Source: Prolixibacteraceae bacterium
GTDB lineage: Bacteria > Bacteroidota > Bacteroidia > Bacteroidales > Prolixibacteraceae
Assembly (NCBI GenBank): GCA_028683385.1
Contig: JAQUIJ010000016.1
Coordinates: 1-64,000 of the forward strand
Direction of reading: 5' to 3'
DNA length: 64,000 nt
The position numbers and the translations under genes are program-made. Below, in pieces: positions 33,557 through 42,800 of the stretch. Position 1 is the stretch's first letter; each line of letters starts with the position of its first letter. The notes under the pieces are model-generated. The model searched no databases. It was not told the origin of the DNA and was given only the letters and a program-made list of their open reading frames with translations.

Positions 33557-35875
33557 TTATGAAGCATAAAGGTTTTCCTGCAATTTATAAAAAGCCTCAA
33601 TCAGGTTTTGTGCGCTTCCAAAGACCGTTGCAGCTTCTTTGGTTGTCCCCAGATTGTTGAGTTCAATCAACGATGAAAGCCGTTCGCGTTTCAGTTCTTT
33701 GATGCCATCGGTTTCGTAGCGTTCGAGAATAAAACGTAAAAAATCCCTTGCTTTCAGGTTGGCAAATACTTCGAAAAAAGCGTTATCCTCTTTGACATGT
33801 GTGGCTCGCTGGATGCGGGTAATCAAACTACACTCGTACGAAATATGAAGAAGAACATCGAACACATCGCTGTTTTCGGCTTCAAAAATCTTTTTCAGGA
33901 TATCGAGTTGCTCTTCGTCAATTCCCGATTCGGCCAGTTTAATCAGTAGTTCTTCACGGGTTTCGGGCTTCGACCACAACCTACGCAATTCGTCTTCACT
34001 TTGGTATAAATCGGGGATAAAGCCGATCAGTTTTTCAAGAAACTGCAGTGTTGTCAATGGTTTCCCGCTTTCGTCAATGTATCGGGTTTCAATGTCTAGC
34101 ACTTTCAATTTCCGGCCATTCGAAAGTTCGATTACAATTTTGGGTGGTCGTGGTGGTCTAGGTGGAGGTGGTTCTTCGCCACCGCCGGTATTTCCTCCAC
34201 CGCGTCCGGTGTTTCCTCCGGTTCGGGAGCCACCTTCGCCGGTTTCACCTTCGGGCAAACCGTCCCAATCAGGATCATAAAAATGGTCGGTAGCTTCTTC
34301 CGAAAAGTCGATAATGGTAAAGAAGTCTTTGCCTTCGAACAAGCGGGTGCCACGCCCTACAATCTGCTTAAATTCAACGATTGACTCTATTTCGCGAACG
34401 ATGATAATGTTCCGCACGTTTCGGGCATCAACTCCGGTAGTGAGCATTTGCGACGAGGTAAGAATTACAGGAATATCGCGGTCGTTGTTCTGAAACTGTT
34501 CCAGTAAATCACGACCCGGTTTTCCTTCATCGCTGGTAATGCGTACACAATAATTCGGGTCGCTTACTTTTTTGAATTTATTAATGGCATCGCGCATGTT
34601 CAACGCATGAGGCTGATCGACACAAAAAACAATGGATTTATCCATCGGGTTGATGTTGTCGAGAATGGCTTGGGTAACCAGTTCAATTTGTTTGGGAATA
34701 ATGATCACCTTGTTGAATTCCCGTTTGCGATAAACCCTCCGGTCTTCTACAGCGCCTTCCAAAACCTTGTCTGCATCAGTATAAATATAGCTGTCGATAT
34801 TGGTGCGAACTTTTTTAACCTTGTAAGGACTCAGGTAACCATCGTTGATGCCGTCTTTCAGCGAATATTCATAAACTGGCTTCTTAAAGTAATTATAAGT
34901 GTCCACATTGTCATCACGCTTGGGTGTTGCTGTTAGTCCGAGATGTACAGCTGAGCCAAAATAATCGAGAATTTCGCGCCACGAACCTGCTTCGTTGGCG
35001 CTTCCACGATGACACTCGTCAATAATTATCAGGTCAAAGAAATCTTTGGGGTATTGCCTGAAATAACCATCGATATTCTCCTTTTCACTAATGGCCTGAT
35101 AAATGGCAAAGAAGATAAAAGCATTGGTGGGAACGACTCCGTTTCGGGCACGGACTTCAGAACCATCAATTTTTACCAAATCCTTTTCGTACGGATCGTT
35201 AAAGGTATTGATGGCCTGATCGGCCAGGATATTGCGGTCGGCCAGAAACAATATTTTTGGGCGACGGTCGGCCTGGTCTAAATTCCATTTCACCGTCAGT
35301 AATTTGTGTACAATCTGAAAAGCAATAAAAGTCTTTCCAGTTCCAGTAGCCAAGGTCAGTAAAACTCGCTTTTTGTCATCAGCAATGGCTTCAATGGCTT
35401 TGTTCACGGCTATTTCCTGATAATACCGGGGCTGCTTGTCGCCCACCAAATAAAAAGGAACTGCAAGCAGTTGCTTTTTCAATGAAGTAAGGTTATCTAC
35501 CGATTCCTGAAAAAGAGTTTCAGGCGTTGGAAAGTAGTCGATGTAATCGCCCGTTCCGGTTCTCATATCGAACTGGTAAATCTGCTCTCCGTTGGTTGCA
35601 AAAATAAACTTCACCTTGAGTTTGTCGGCATATCTAATAGCCTGTTGCAGTCCATCGGTTGGATGTTTACCCAATTTTTTGGCTTCAATAATGGCAAGGT
35701 TGGTGTTTTTATAGCGGAGCAGGTAATCGGCAAAAAGTCGTTGGCTCCGTTTACCTCCCAGAAGTTTTCTTCCGTCGGTAAAATAATGCTCGCGAATAAC
35801 AAACTCTTCCCATCCACTTTCTTTTAGTTTAGGGTCAATGTGTTTGGCACGGGTGTCAGATTCGGAAAGGTGCAT
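33557..35875 (-). CDS. hsdR: Type I restriction endonuclease subunit HsdR
   Basis: A 772-residue translocase-nuclease. The N-terminal nuclease domain has RLFADYLLRYKNTNLAIIEA with the D...ExK pattern (EAKKLG). Helicase motifs are LLTLATGTGKTFIAFQ (I), LIIIDECHRG (II), HLGLTATPKRDD (III), VILTSSQMLTTGVDARNVRN (V) and EFKQIVGRGTRLF (VI). A Gly/Pro-rich linker (about residues 540-575) separates the motor from the C-terminal helical domain that binds the methylase. It is the first gene of the locus, separated from hsdM by satD and DUF3307. Confidence 0.92.
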   Translation of the reverse strand: MHLSESDTRAKHIDPKLKESGWEEFVIREHYFTDGRKLLGGKRSQRLFADYLLRYKNTNLAIIEAKKLGKHPTDGLQQAIRYADKLKVKFIFATNGEQIYQFDMRTGTGDYIDYFPTPETLFQESVDNLTSLKKQLLAVPFYLVGDKQPRYYQEIAVNKAIEAIADDKKRVLLTLATGTGKTFIAFQIVHKLLTVKWNLDQADRRPKILFLADRNILADQAINTFNDPYEKDLVKIDGSEVRARNGVVPTNAFIFFAIYQAISEKENIDGYFRQYPKDFFDLIIIDECHRGSANEAGSWREILDYFGSAVHLGLTATPKRDDNVDTYNYFKKPVYEYSLKDGINDGYLSPYKVKKVRTNIDSYIYTDADKVLEGAVEDRRVYRKREFNKVIIIPKQIELVTQAILDNINPMDKSIVFCVDQPHALNMRDAINKFKKVSDPNYCVRITSDEGKPGRDLLEQFQNNDRDIPVILTSSQMLTTGVDARNVRNIIIVREIESIVEFKQIVGRGTRLFEGKDFFTIIDFSEEATDHFYDPDWDGLPEGETGEGGSRTGGNTGRGGGNTGGGEEPPPPRPPRPPKIVIELSNGRKLKVLDIETRYIDESGKPLTTLQFLEKLIGFIPDLYQSEDELRRLWSKPETREELLIKLAESGIDEEQLDILKKIFEAENSDVFDVLLHISYECSLITRIQRATHVKEDNAFFEVFANLKARDFLRFILERYETDGIKELKRERLSSLIELNNLGTTKEAATVFGSAQNLIEAFYKLQENLYAS

Positions 35876-36173
35876 TTATATTTCTTGCTTTTCTTCCTGT
35901 TAGTTTGAAACTTTAGGAAAGATGATTAATTCAATATTAAAATCATTCTTTCCAAAATTAGTTATTAATCTTTTAAACAAACATAAAGTTCCTAATATTA
36001 TTAGGATTTGATTTTGTAATATATAAGTAACTACCAAATAAAACACACCTATATGTAAATATTCTCCAAAAATGACGTCCAAAAAAGAAAACTCCACTAT
36101 AATTAATTGATTTTGACTTGTTTTGATTCAATTTAACACTTTCATATTTTAAAGAGATGACCTAGCTTTAAGG
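35876..36173. other. AT-rich intergenic region between hsdR and relaxase
   Basis: About 300 bp without a convincing gene. It must hold the minus-strand promoter of hsdR and the plus-strand promoter of the relaxase. A 65-codon minus-strand frame (35900-36097) gives hydrophobic text but has no similarity that I recognise. Confidence 0.4.
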
Positions 36174-36278
36174 ATGAAAACATCAGAAAAGCGTGTACAA
36201 AAATGTTGGTGTCTACATATGAACCACCTTCACCTGAACGCTCCAGTTGCTAACCTTGTTGAACCATTTCCACAATGA
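36174..36278 (+). CDS. 34-residue ORF coupled to the relaxase
   Basis: A short frame starting MKTSEKRVQKCWCLHMNHLH and ending VEPFPQ overlaps the relaxase start as ATGA. In Bacteroidota mobilization loci a small accessory protein normally precedes and overlaps the relaxase, so this may be a remnant of that gene or a leader for translational coupling. Confidence 0.35.
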   Translation: MKTSEKRVQKCWCLHMNHLHLNAPVANLVEPFPQ

Positions 36279-37012
36279 TAAGCAAGATTGGTAAGGCGCA
36301 AGAATTCAGAAGCGTAGTCAATTACATCCTTGAGCAGGGTAAAGGAACCGAAATTCTGGATAGTGACGGCGTGATGCTATATAGTCCTGATTCTATTATT
36401 CATACCTTCAACTTTCAGACAGAACTAAATCCTCAGTTGTCGAAACCAGTAGGTCATATTTCCCTGAATTTTTCTGTTCAGGATAAAAAGAAGCTATCCA
36501 ATGAACTTATGGTTCAAATAGCCCATGATTACATGATCCGAATGGGAATATCTGAAACACAATACCTTATTGGCCGTCATTACGACAAAGAACACCCACA
36601 CCTTCACCTAATTTTTAATCGCGTTAATAACTATGGGCGCACCATCTCTGACAGGTTTGATCATAGCCGGAGTGAAAAAATATGCAAAGAACTGACGATA
36701 AAATACAGTCTATATTTTGCTCAAGGAAAAGAGAAAGTCAATGAGCACCGTTTGTGGGAGCCGGATAAAACCAAATACGAGATTTACAATTGTTTGAAAT
36801 CAATTATACCACAATCTCAAAACTGGGATCAGATTATTTGCGCTTTACAAGATGAAAACATTGGTGTGGCTTTTAATTTCAAAGAAAAAACGGATGAGAT
36901 TCAGGGGATTATCTTCAATAAGAATGGCTACTTCTTTTCAGGTGCAAAAGTGCATCGTCAGTTCAGTTATTTCAGAATTGACCATCAACTAAAATTGAGC
37001 GGACAGAAATAA
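36275..37012 (+). CDS. Relaxase/mobilization nuclease (short)
   Basis: A 245-residue protein of the Relaxase (MobA/VirD2) family. The start MISKIGKAQEFRSVVNYILE is typical, with the metal-binding motif HPHLHLIFNRVNNYG and the relaxase text FDHSRSEKICKELTIKYSLY. Tyr residues in the first 20 positions (Tyr17) are candidates for the DNA attack. Full relaxases of this type are usually longer, with a helical tail; here the protein ends soon after the nuclease domain, so it may be a reduced version. It probably nicks the element oriT, expected just upstream. Confidence 0.8.
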   Translation: MISKIGKAQEFRSVVNYILEQGKGTEILDSDGVMLYSPDSIIHTFNFQTELNPQLSKPVGHISLNFSVQDKKKLSNELMVQIAHDYMIRMGISETQYLIGRHYDKEHPHLHLIFNRVNNYGRTISDRFDHSRSEKICKELTIKYSLYFAQGKEKVNEHRLWEPDKTKYEIYNCLKSIIPQSQNWDQIICALQDENIGVAFNFKEKTDEIQGIIFNKNGYFFSGAKVHRQFSYFRIDHQLKLSGQK

Positions 37013-37126
37013 AGCAAATCACACTAATAACAACACAACAGATAATACTAAATAACATACAACTTCATTTACTAAATTTGATCTTCAATTCATGCAAGTG
37101 ATAACCAATTTAGATAAAAAAGTATT

Positions 37127-37357
37127 ATGGCAACACCATTTGAAAAACTAGCTCAATCATTGGAGCACCTCATATATGAATGGCAACGGATAAATTTCGG
37201 ATTTTTGAAGAATGCGATGCTGGCATCAGGAGGAAATTCATGGATGATTATTCCTGTCAAATTGCGAAATGAATATCTGTCGGCATTGGAACAAGTTAGT
37301 GTTGATCAGGATATTTCCGAATTCGCAGAATTCTTAGTCAAACTCATCAGAAATTAA
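37127..37357 (+). pseudogene. C-terminal remnant of a Fic-family protein
   Basis: A 76-codon frame with LKNAMLASGGNSWMIIPVKL, RNEYLSALEQVSVDQDISEF and AEFLVKLIRN, which closely follows the C-terminal end of Fic/DUF4172-type proteins (LASGGYPWTVIPV...). The catalytic Fic motif (HPFxDGNGR) and the rest of the protein are missing, so this is a gene stump, possibly left by element insertion. Confidence 0.6.
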
Positions 37358-37937
37358 GGATATAAAGTCTAATTCAATTTGGTTTAAAATCTAATAATTT
37401 GTACTTTTGAATTGTAAAAGTTCTTCAATTTCGAGGCAGGGTATTTATCGAGGCCATAAAAAATATAGTCTTCTAATTACTTGAATATAAGCACACTACA
37501 AAACATAAAATGCCCTTGTTCTGGGCACTAAAGAGAGTTAGAAATAACTCTCTTTTTTATTTCACATCAGTGTGTTGCGAATTTTCATCTCTACGACAAC
37601 TTCAAAAGTGGAAACATGATGACAAAGAAAAGCTTGTTGGTATTTATGATATATTTTCTTTTCTATTCATTTCGTTCTATAAACCGACAATTTTAGGCAC
37701 AACAAACACGACAGAAAAATAAAGTATCGTGCAAAGACACCAATATTTATGATTCAGGTGCTTTTTAATTAAACAATAAACATTAAAATCCTGTTCTATA
37801 TTTCAGTAATGAGGTTGCAATTTATTTCGTATCGCTTTTCTCAGAGTTAATTAGTATATTTATTTCGCTGTAATTTCAATCGTGCACTTAAATTTTGACA
37901 AAAAGTCTGATTATACGAAACTAAAAAAACAATTGAT
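37358..37937. other. Intergenic region between mobile element and stress island
   Basis: About 580 bp without a convincing gene. It contains a hairpin TGCCC-N7-GGGCA (37511-37527), a terminator (37529-37560) and the AT-rich promoter region of the first AraC gene. The eight-copy stress-promoter motif is not present here. Confidence 0.5.
37529..37560 (+). terminator. Rho-independent terminator
   Basis: AAAGAGAGTTA-gaa-ATAACTCTCTTT is followed by a T tract (TTTTTTAT). It can stop transcription from the relaxase/Fic-remnant side before the stress island. Confidence 0.8.
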
Positions 37938-38498
37938 TTGAAGCTCTTCATTAAATATATGGTCTCGATGCGTTGTAAGATGGTTGTAAAATCTGAGTTA
38001 GATAAACTTGGCTTACATTATACAAAGATAGAACTGGGCGAAGTCGAAGTCATGGAAAATCTCACTGAGGAACAACTGAAACTATTAAAATATTCATTAC
38101 TACAATCAGGACTTGAGTTGATGGACAATCAAAAGTCAATACTGATTGAGAAAATCAAAAATACCATTTTAGAAATGGTACTTTATAATGAAGAAATGCC
38201 AAAAATAAATTTCTCCGAACATCTCAGCAATAAACTCAAGCACGACTATACATACCTGGCCAATCTTTTTTCAGAAGTAACCGGTGTCACCATAGAGCAT
38301 TACATTATTATTCATAAAATTGAACGGGTTAAAGAATTGATACTCTTTGACGAGCTCAATTTGACCGAAATAGCTTTTAAATTAAACTACAGCAGCGTTG
38401 CTCATCTATCCAATCAATTTAAAAAGATAACCGGACTAACACCTACTTTCTTTAAATATCTCAGAAATAAAAAGATAACTGCACTAAATGATGTGTGA
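37938..38498 (+). CDS. AraC-family transcriptional regulator (first copy)
   Basis: A 186-residue regulator read from a TTG start (MKLFIKYMVSMRCKMVVKSE); an ATG at codon 8 is the alternative. The N-terminal 80 residues form a small domain of alternating strands and helices (GLHYTKIELGEVEVMENLTE). The C-terminal double HTH (about 95-180) has VKELILFDELNLTEIAFKLN and SSVAHLSNQFKKITGLTPTF. No sugar-binding cupin is present, so it probably senses another signal. It lacks the eight-copy promoter itself, but copy P1 starts over its stop codon. It is a paralogue of the 39210-39791 product, and one or both may bind the repeated promoter. Confidence 0.85.
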   Translation: MKLFIKYMVSMRCKMVVKSELDKLGLHYTKIELGEVEVMENLTEEQLKLLKYSLLQSGLELMDNQKSILIEKIKNTILEMVLYNEEMPKINFSEHLSNKLKHDYTYLANLFSEVTGVTIEHYIIIHKIERVKELILFDELNLTEIAFKLNYSSVAHLSNQFKKITGLTPTFFKYLRNKKITALNDV

Positions 38499-38557
38499 AT
38501 CATGTAAGTATTTTTGGAAATTGTGTAACAGCAAAATCTGAATTGTAATGACCTTTG
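38493..38557 (+). promoter_or_regulatory. Stress-island promoter P1
   Basis: Box 1 GTGTGAATCATGTAA, box 2 TTGTGTAAC starting 28 bp later, and a GACCTTTG -7 box (ACCTTTG at 38551, 30 bp after box 2). Box 1 overlaps the stop codon of the first AraC gene. It drives the Lmo0937-like gene at 38588. Confidence 0.8.
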
Positions 38558-38587
38558 ATTTGTTCAAATAAATCTAAATTAAAAATC

Positions 38588-38743
38588 ATGGGAAATCTAC
38601 TTTATTTGGTTGCAGTCATATTAATTATTGCCTGGTTAATTGGCTTTGTTGGTTACAATGCAGGAGGTATTATTCACATTCTTTTGGTAATTGCCATTGT
38701 TGCAATCATTCTTCGGGTAATCCAGGGACGAAGAGTGCTTTAA
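38588..38743 (+). CDS. Lmo0937-family small membrane protein
   Basis: A 51-residue protein starting MGNLLYLVAVILIIAWLIGF, with two TM helices and the family's GGIIHILLVIAIVAIILRVI and terminal QGRR. The ATG at 38588 lies about 30 bp after the -7 box of P1; the longer TTG-started reading would begin inside the promoter and is rejected. A near-copy lies at 48305-48460. The family is associated with envelope stress; the biochemical role is unknown. Confidence 0.85.
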   Translation: MGNLLYLVAVILIIAWLIGFVGYNAGGIIHILLVIAIVAIILRVIQGRRVL

Positions 38744-38872
38744 AAGCCGCTGCTCTCCTATATTTTGCTTTGTTTTTCCTGTTGGTGTTCTCGCCAGCAG
38801 GAAAAACTCAATATTTCTATACGCTTCACAAAACCATTTCTTTTCAACAAACACATTTTTAAAATTTAAATC

Positions 38873-39094
38873 ATGCGATTAAGAACATTAGGAATTATCC
38901 TGGGTATCATTGGAATAGTAATGATAATATACACCGGGTTCAATTATGTAACTACCGAAAAAGTAGTTGATTTAGGCCCTATTAAAATAAATGCAGAAAA
39001 AAACCACCCTGTACAATGGTCGCCAATTGTTGGTATTGCATTGCTCGTTGGAGGTATTGTGATTGTATTAACCGACAAAAAAGGCAAAGCATAA
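38873..39094 (+). CDS. Small two-TM membrane protein
   Basis: A 73-residue protein: TM1 LGIILGIIGIVMIIYTGFNY, a periplasmic loop with TTEKVVDLGPIKINAEK, and TM2 WSPIVGIALLVGGIVIVLTD. Similar unnamed proteins accompany CsbD and UspA genes in Bacteroidota. It shares a transcript with the Lmo0937-like gene (129 bp apart) under P1. Confidence 0.75.
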   Translation: MRLRTLGIILGIIGIVMIIYTGFNYVTTEKVVDLGPIKINAEKNHPVQWSPIVGIALLVGGIVIVLTDKKGKA

Positions 39095-39116
39095 AAAACC
39101 AGTATTTAGCCTAAAT

Positions 39117-39181
39117 GTGTGAATTGTGTAACTTATTTAAAGAGTTGTGTAATATTCCGGAAATAAATAAGTGCACCTTTG
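39117..39181 (+). promoter_or_regulatory. Stress-island promoter P2 (AraC/kinase operon)
   Basis: Box 1 GTGTGAATTGTGTAAC, box 2 TTGTGTAA at +28, and CACCTTTG (ACCTTTG at 39175, 30 bp after box 2). It precedes the second AraC gene, so the regulator may activate its own synthesis. Confidence 0.8.
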
Positions 39182-39209
39182 ACCATCTCAGGTTAAAATA
39201 AAAGAAAAA

Positions 39210-39791
39210 TTGAAACTATACATCAAATACATGGTAAGTAACCGTTGTAAAATAGCGGTGAAAGATGAGTTGAAAAAACTTGGATTGCATTTTATTGTGG
39301 TTGATTTAGGTGAAGTAGAAATCATGGAGAGCCTCACTCCTGAAAAGCGTGAACAGGTGAAAATGGCTCTATTTGACTCAGGATTTGAGCTAATGGACGA
39401 CAAGCGCGCGGTTTTGATTGAACGAATAAAAAATACAATTATTGAAATGGTTCATCATACTGATGAGCTAATTAAAACAAACTTCTCTATTTATCTTAGC
39501 GAAAAGCTTAACCACGATTACACCTATCTGGCCAACTTATTTTCCGAAGTACAGGGAACTACCATCGAACAATTTATCATCTCGCATAAAATTGAACGGA
39601 TTAAAGAGTTGATTATATATGGAGAAGAGAACATTACAGAAATTGCATGGCGGATGAATTACAGTAGTGTCGCTCATTTATCCAATCAGTTTAAAAAAGT
39701 AACAGGCCTTTCGCCGTCGCATTTTAAGCAATTGAAGGATAAAAGACGAAGCCCCATTGAAGAAATCGGGAATTCAAACGAAATAAATTAA
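39210..39791 (+). CDS. AraC-family transcriptional regulator (second copy, autoregulated)
   Basis: A 193-residue regulator read from a TTG start (MKLYIKYMVSNRCKIAVKDE), conserved in frame and position with the first copy; ATG at codon 8 is the alternative. The same short N-terminal domain is followed by the double HTH (IKELIIYGEENITEIAWRMN and SSVAHLSNQFKKVTGLSPSH). It is the first gene of an operon with the hybrid kinase and a REC-only protein and is preceded by promoter copy P2. It is a good candidate for the activator that binds all eight promoters. Confidence 0.88.
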   Translation: MKLYIKYMVSNRCKIAVKDELKKLGLHFIVVDLGEVEIMESLTPEKREQVKMALFDSGFELMDDKRAVLIERIKNTIIEMVHHTDELIKTNFSIYLSEKLNHDYTYLANLFSEVQGTTIEQFIISHKIERIKELIIYGEENITEIAWRMNYSSVAHLSNQFKKVTGLSPSHFKQLKDKRRSPIEEIGNSNEIN

Positions 39792-39805
39792 CAGAAGAAT
39801 TATTC

Positions 39806-42800
39806 ATGAAAATCAGATCTAAAAATCAGATAAATCTCTTCTATATCTTTACTGTTGTTCTACTTGTGTGCTTTTTGTTGATTTTCTATACCAACTTTAA
39901 AAAAATCAAATCATCAAATAATATGGTGGAACATACTCAGGAAGTGTTCCGCATGAGTGATGGAGTCCTTCTGGATATTCTAAATATGTCAATCAATACC
40001 AGGGGCTATTTATTAACCGGAAATGATAGCATTTTGAAGGATGATGAAATTGCAATTCCTAAATTGTATCAGAACATCTCAAAATTGGCTTTGCTCACCA
40101 CAGACAACCCAGAACAGCAAGCACGTATTGATTCATTGAAAAAGTTAGTGGATGAAAGATTCGTTTTATCGAAAAAAATGATTTCTGACTGGAAGAAGAT
40201 TGAATTGTATAAGAATGAAAAAAAAGAAATCATTCAGTTAGGGAAAATTGGAAACGAAAAAATCAGAAGTATAATTTCTGATTTTAATTTGGCTGAGTTT
40301 AACATGCTTAAACAAATTAAAATAGAAAATGAAAAGAGTGCTAAAAATTCAGAAATAATATTTTTATTACTTATAGTTTCGATTTTGGTAATTTTTGGAT
40401 TAATAATAATATCAATTACCAATCAGAAAATCAGGTTAAAAGAAATGCGGGCATTTACTACTGCCCAAAAATCACTCTCCAAATATTCGTTGAGTTTAAT
40501 TGAAGCGAGTCTTGATCCTTTGGTCACGATTAGTAATGAAGGTAAGATCACTGATATGAATGAGGCACTGGTGAATATCACAGGTATATCCCGAGAAGAA
40601 TTCACTGGTACCGACTTTCTGAATTATTTCACAGAACCACAAAAGGCTCGCGAAGTATATCAGGAAGTATTTGCAAAAGGATCTGTTGCTAATTCGCCCC
40701 TCACACTTCGCCATAAAGATGGTAAATTAACTGATGTATCATTTAACGGATCAGTTTATAAAGATGACCAGGGAAATGTACTTGGAGCAGTAGTTGTAGC
40801 CAGAGACACTGCTGAACAAAAATGGGCCATGGAGCTTCAAATAGCCAATAAAGAGCTTGCTTTCCAAAACGATGAAAAGGAAAAACGCGCTGAAGAGTTA
40901 CAAATTGCAAACAAAGAACTTGCCTTCCAAAATAAAGAAAAGGAGAAACGGGCTGATGAACTACAAATTGCCAACAAAGAACTTGCTTTCCAAAACGATG
41001 AAAAGGAGAAACGGGCTGATGAGTTAAGCCTTGCCAATAAAGAACTTGTCTTTCAAAACAAAGAGAAAGAAAAACGAGCAAAAGAGTTAATTATAACTGA
41101 CAACGAACTTGAATATCAAACCAGAGAAAAAGAAAAAAGCGAATTTGCTAATTTAGAACTGGAAGCATTCAGTAATTCCTTAAAACTGGCATCTCAGTAT
41201 TCGCTAAGCCTTATAGAAGCAAGCCTTGATCCACTGGTTACCATTAGCGGTAAAGGTAAGATAATGGATATGAATGAGGCATTGGCCAACATAACCGGGT
41301 TGACACGTACCGAATTAATAGGTACCGACTTCCTGAATTATTTCACAGAACCACAAAAAGCTCGCGAAGTGTATCAGCAAGTATTTGCAAAAGGATCTGT
41401 TGCCGATTCGCCACTTACAATATGCCACAAAGATGGCAAGCTGACTGATGTATTGTTCAACGGATCGGTATATAAAGATGATTTGGGCGAAGTATTGGGT
41501 GCCGTAATTGTTGCGCGTGACGTAACGGCCCAAAAATTATTGTCCCAATATTCACTGAGTTTAATAGAAGCTAGCCTCGATCCTTTGGTGACTATCAATA
41601 TAGAAGGAAAGATTACCGATGTGAATGAAGCTACTGTAAACATTACTGGTCTGGAACGCGAAAAACTTAAAGGAACTGATTTCTTCGATTATTTTACCGA
41701 ACCAGAAAAAGCGCGTAACGTTTACCGAGAAGTTTTTGCAAAAGGATCTGTTATCGATTCACCACTTACTCTTCGTCACCAAAATGGCAAGTTGACCGAC
41801 GTATTGTTTAACGGATCGGTTTATACAGATGACCATGAAAATGTACTTGGAGTTGTAATTGTTGCTCGTGATGTAACCGAACAGAAAAGAGCTGCAACAG
41901 AACTGACAGAGGCTATTGTATTTGCCGAAATGGCGACATTGATTGCGGAAGAAGCAAAAAGCAAGGCTGAAAGTGCCACCAAAATTGCTGAAGATGCGGT
42001 GAAAGCAAAACAACAATTCCTTTCGAACATGAGTCACGAAATCCGAACGCCAATGAATGCGATTATCGGATTTACGAAAGTGGTACTAAAAACCGATTTA
42101 TCAGTAAAACAAAAAGAATATTTACAGGCCATAAAGTTAAGTGGTGATGCATTAATCGTGCTCATAAACGACATACTCGATCTAGCCAAAGTTGACGCCG
42201 GGAAAATGACATTTGAGCAAGCGCCTTTTAAAATGGCTTTATCCATATCGGCCATGCTCCATTTGTTTGAGCCTAAAATACAGGAAAAAAATTTAAAACT
42301 GATAAAAGAATACGACCACAGAATTCCGGAGGTGTTACTTGGCGATCCGGTGCGATTACACCAAATCATATTAAATCTGGTAAGTAATGCTGTAAAGTTC
42401 ACAACAAGAGGAAAGATTACCGTGAGTGTCAATCTGGTCGATGAAAATGATGATAAAGTAACCATCGAATTTATAGTTTCTGATACCGGTATTGGAATAC
42501 CTGAATCTAAAATAGAAAAGATTTTCGAAAACTTTCAGCAGGCATCCAGTGGCACAACCCGTTTATACGGAGGAACCGGACTTGGACTTGCCATTGTAAA
42601 ACAATTAGTTGAAGCTCAGGATGGAAGTATTAGCGTAAGCAGTAAAATTAATGAAGGCTCCAGCTTTAGTTTTAAATTAAGTTTTCAGAAAACCGGATCT
42701 AAAGTTGAATCTGACATTGAACTGATTGAATTGAATAATGAAGCTATTAATATCGACGTACTGGTTGTTGAAGACATTGCACTCAATCAATTATTGATGA

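Larger units (their letters stand above)
1..37360. mobile_element. Conjugative element (partial, composite), left end outside window
   Basis: The segment carries a CTnDOT-type transfer operon (TraE to TraN plus coupling protein), a Rep/DnaC-like module, ArdC, a relaxase and a restriction-modification cargo, which together indicate an integrative conjugative element or its remains. No integrase, excisionase-integrase pair or att repeats were found, so the borders are inferred. The right edge is placed after a Fic gene remnant and before the AraC stress island. The 13.6-20.7 kb FtsX block has a chromosomal flavour and interrupts the element genes, so the element may be rearranged. Seen: gene content. 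Inferred: extent. Confidence 0.55.

Noticed and set aside
35900-36097. 65-codon minus-strand ORF upstream of hsdR
   Set aside because: Hydrophobic text from AT-rich DNA, no recognised family; it would leave no room for the hsdR promoter.
37510-37722. 70-codon plus-strand ORF before the first AraC gene
   Set aside because: Its start runs through a strong terminator hairpin and the translation shows no domain.
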